DNA from: Alphaproteobacteria bacterium MarineAlpha10_Bin2 | GTDB taxonomy: Bacteria; Pseudomonadota; Alphaproteobacteria; UBA828 | Direction of reading: 5' to 3' | Assembly: GCA_002937555.1 (NCBI GenBank) | Contig: PTKB01000137.1 | Coordinates: 1 to 7,238 of the forward strand | Length of the DNA: 7,238 nt | In this document: piece by piece, positions 5,714-7,238 of the stretch | Numbering within the stretch: position 1 is the stretch's first letter | How the letters are laid out: each line of letters begins with the position of its first letter | Made by a program: the position numbers and the translations under genes | Notes under the pieces: model-generated | Seen by the model: the letters and a program-made list of their open reading frames with translations, nothing else | The model's database searches: none | What the model was told of the DNA's origin: nothing

Positions 5714-7238
5714 ATGGCGCGCGATCAAAAATACGACGTCCTATTTGAGCCTATCCAGATCGGTCCGAAGACGATGAAGAACCGGTTTTATCAGGTGCCT
5801 CATTGCAATGGCGCGGGCTCAGAACGGCCGGGCACTCAGGCGGCGTTTCGCGGCATGAAGGCCGAGGGCGGCTGGGGCGGCATCTGCACCGAAGCGTGCT
5901 CGATCGATCATCAGGCTGACACTTCGCCGAGCGTGCTCGCTTCGCTATGGGATGAAGGCGATGTCATAAATTTGCGGCATATGTGCGATACCCTTCACAA
6001 ATGGGGAGCGCTTGCCGGCGTTGAGCTTTGGCATATGGGCGCAGCGACGGCGAATCTGGAGACCCGGGCCGCGCCCAGTTCGCCGACACAGTCTACTTCC
6101 GATTGGTCCATCGCCACTTACTCTCATGAGGCCGACGAATACGAGATTGCCGAGCTTCAAGACAGGTATGTAGAGGCAGCGAAGCGGGCGGTGCAGGCCG
6201 GGTTTGATATTGTTTATGTCTACGGTTCGCACGGTGTTCTGCCGGTGCAGTTCTTATCGCGGTTCCACAACAATCGCACAGACAAATATGGCGGTTCGTT
6301 CGAAAACCGCGCGCGCTTTTGGATGGAAACGATTGAAAAGGTGAAGCACGGCATCAATGACGATGCGGCCCTTTGTGTGCGCATTTCGGTCGATCAGGTC
6401 ATGGGTCCCGATGGCGTGCAGGCGCAGGATGACGGCATCAAGTTTGTCAAACTCGCCACCGAAAGAGGCTTGGTCGATCTGTGGGATCTAAATATAAGTA
6501 CCTTCGCCGAATGGGGCGAAGACGCTGGACCGTCGCGCTTCTACAAATCCAATCATCAGGCACCTTTCACCAGGGGATTCAAAGAGGCCGCGAACGTGCC
6601 GGTGATCAATGTCGGACGTTTTACCAGCCCTGACGACATGGCTCAGGTCATTAACTCCGGACAGGCAGACATCATCGGCGCGGCGCGGCCCTCGATCGCG
6701 GATCCGTTCCTGCCCCGCAAGATCGATGAAGGGCGGACCGACGATATTCGCGAATGCATTGGCTGCAATATCTGCATCTCGAGATGGGAACGCGGCGCCG
6801 CCATGGTTTGTACCCAGAATGCAACCGCGAACGAAGAATATCGCCGCGGCTGGCATCCTGAGGAGTTCGATCAAGTCGAGGATGCCGGCTCGGTCCTTGT
6901 CGTCGGCGCCGGGCCCGCCGGCATGGAGTGCGCCCGCGTATTAGGGATGCGGGGGTATGACGTGCATCTTTGTGAATCCGAGAATGAGATAGGCGGACAT
7001 GTACGCGATTTGGTGCGCTATCCCGGCATGGCCGAATGGGGCCGCATCACCAGCTATGGCAAGGGTCAGATCGACAAACTAAAGAATGTCGAAGTGCATA
7101 CCAGCACGCTCCTGGACACCGACGATGTTCTAAATTATGGCGCTGATAAGGTGGTCTTGTGCACCGGCTCGCGCTGGGCGATCGACGGATTCAGCCATGT
7201 GAGCATGGCGCCGGTGCCGGGAATCGATGCGTCCGCTT
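5714..7238 (+). CDS. Trimethylamine/dimethylamine dehydrogenase-family flavoprotein (3' truncated by window edge)
   Basis: The frame stays open from the ATG at 5714 to the right edge (508 codons; full-length relatives have about 730). Enzymes of this family oxidatively dealkylate amines in the cytosol, giving an aldehyde plus the shorter amine, and pass electrons through a [4Fe-4S] cluster to ETF. Order seen: an Old-Yellow-Enzyme-like TIM barrel (1 to about 340), the iron-sulfur segment, then an ADP/FAD-type Rossmann domain with GAGPAG at 398-403. Key residues (Met = 1): Cys31 in QVPHC, equal to the cysteine that binds FMN covalently; Tyr170 and His173 in YVYGSH; Trp267 and Asp270 in AEWGEDAGPSRFY; cluster cysteines 348, 351, 354 and 366; and Trp358. 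Against trimethylamine dehydrogenase, recalled from memory, Tyr60 of the substrate bowl is Ala61 here and Ser74 is Leu75. The family is certain but the substrate is not: other methylated or larger amines are possible. Confidence 0.93.
   Translation, partial: MARDQKYDVLFEPIQIGPKTMKNRFYQVPHCNGAGSERPGTQAAFRGMKAEGGWGGICTEACSIDHQADTSPSVLASLWDEGDVINLRHMCDTLHKWGALAGVELWHMGAATANLETRAAPSSPTQSTSDWSIATYSHEADEYEIAELQDRYVEAAKRAVQAGFDIVYVYGSHGVLPVQFLSRFHNNRTDKYGGSFENRARFWMETIEKVKHGINDDAALCVRISVDQVMGPDGVQAQDDGIKFVKLATERGLVDLWDLNISTFAEWGEDAGPSRFYKSNHQAPFTRGFKEAANVPVINVGRFTSPDDMAQVINSGQADIIGAARPSIADPFLPRKIDEGRTDDIRECIGCNICISRWERGAAMVCTQNATANEEYRRGWHPEEFDQVEDAGSVLVVGAGPAGMECARVLGMRGYDVHLCESENEIGGHVRDLVRYPGMAEWGRITSYGKGQIDKLKNVEVHTSTLLDTDDVLNYGADKVVLCTGSRWAIDGFSHVSMAPVPGIDASA

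Noticed and set aside
6488..6944. Open frames on both strands inside the amine dehydrogenase gene (6488-6874 minus, 6609-6944 plus)
   Set aside because: Both are shadows of the dehydrogenase, whose iron-sulfur and Rossmann motifs run through this stretch in the main frame.

Overview
The window looks like chromosomal DNA of an alphaproteobacterium, probably a Rhodospirillales-like lineage. This rests on the gene set and family types: a threonine synthase ending in a 4-base overlap with an M16 processing-peptidase-like protease, an APH-fold (type II) homoserine kinase overlapping RNase HI, a Prx5-type peroxiredoxin and a YqgE protein. The DNA is moderately GC-rich and densely coded. I saw no tRNA, rRNA, CRISPR array, insertion sequence or phage gene.

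Layout. Bases 1-2739 (+) are a tightly packed trio: the 3' part of thrC, an M16B zinc protease (4-base overlap) and a RimJ/RimL-type acetyltransferase (1-base overlap). A yqgE gene (2762-3328, -) converges on it. A 241-bp divergent spacer (3329-3569) separates yqgE from a peroxiredoxin gene (3570-4055, +). The peroxiredoxin converges on the rnhA-thrB pair (- strand, ATGA overlap, 4077-5509). A second divergent spacer of 204 bp (5510-5713) leads to a flavoprotein gene (5714 onward, +) of the trimethylamine/dimethylamine/histamine dehydrogenase family. It is open at the right edge, with 508 codons visible. No stretch over 300 bp lacks a gene.

How the genes fit together. ThrB (homoserine to O-phosphohomoserine) and ThrC (O-phosphohomoserine to threonine) are the last two steps of threonine synthesis. 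Here they sit about 3.7 kb apart on opposite strands, separated by protein-processing, RNase H and peroxide-defence genes. The amine dehydrogenase is functionally separate. It would oxidatively N-dealkylate an amine and pass electrons to an ETF, so it may mark the start of an accessory catabolic module beyond the right edge.

Most notable observation. The amine dehydrogenase keeps the covalent-FMN cysteine, the Tyr/His/Asp active-site residues, the [4Fe-4S] cysteines and two of the three tryptophan/tyrosine 'aromatic bowl' residues of trimethylamine dehydrogenase. The third bowl residue (Tyr60, Gln in dimethylamine dehydrogenase) is alanine here, and the neighbouring specificity position 74 is leucine. 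This suggests an amine substrate different from trimethylamine or dimethylamine. Both divergent spacers also hold short direct repeats spaced at exact 10-bp intervals, which look like regulator sites but are unproven.
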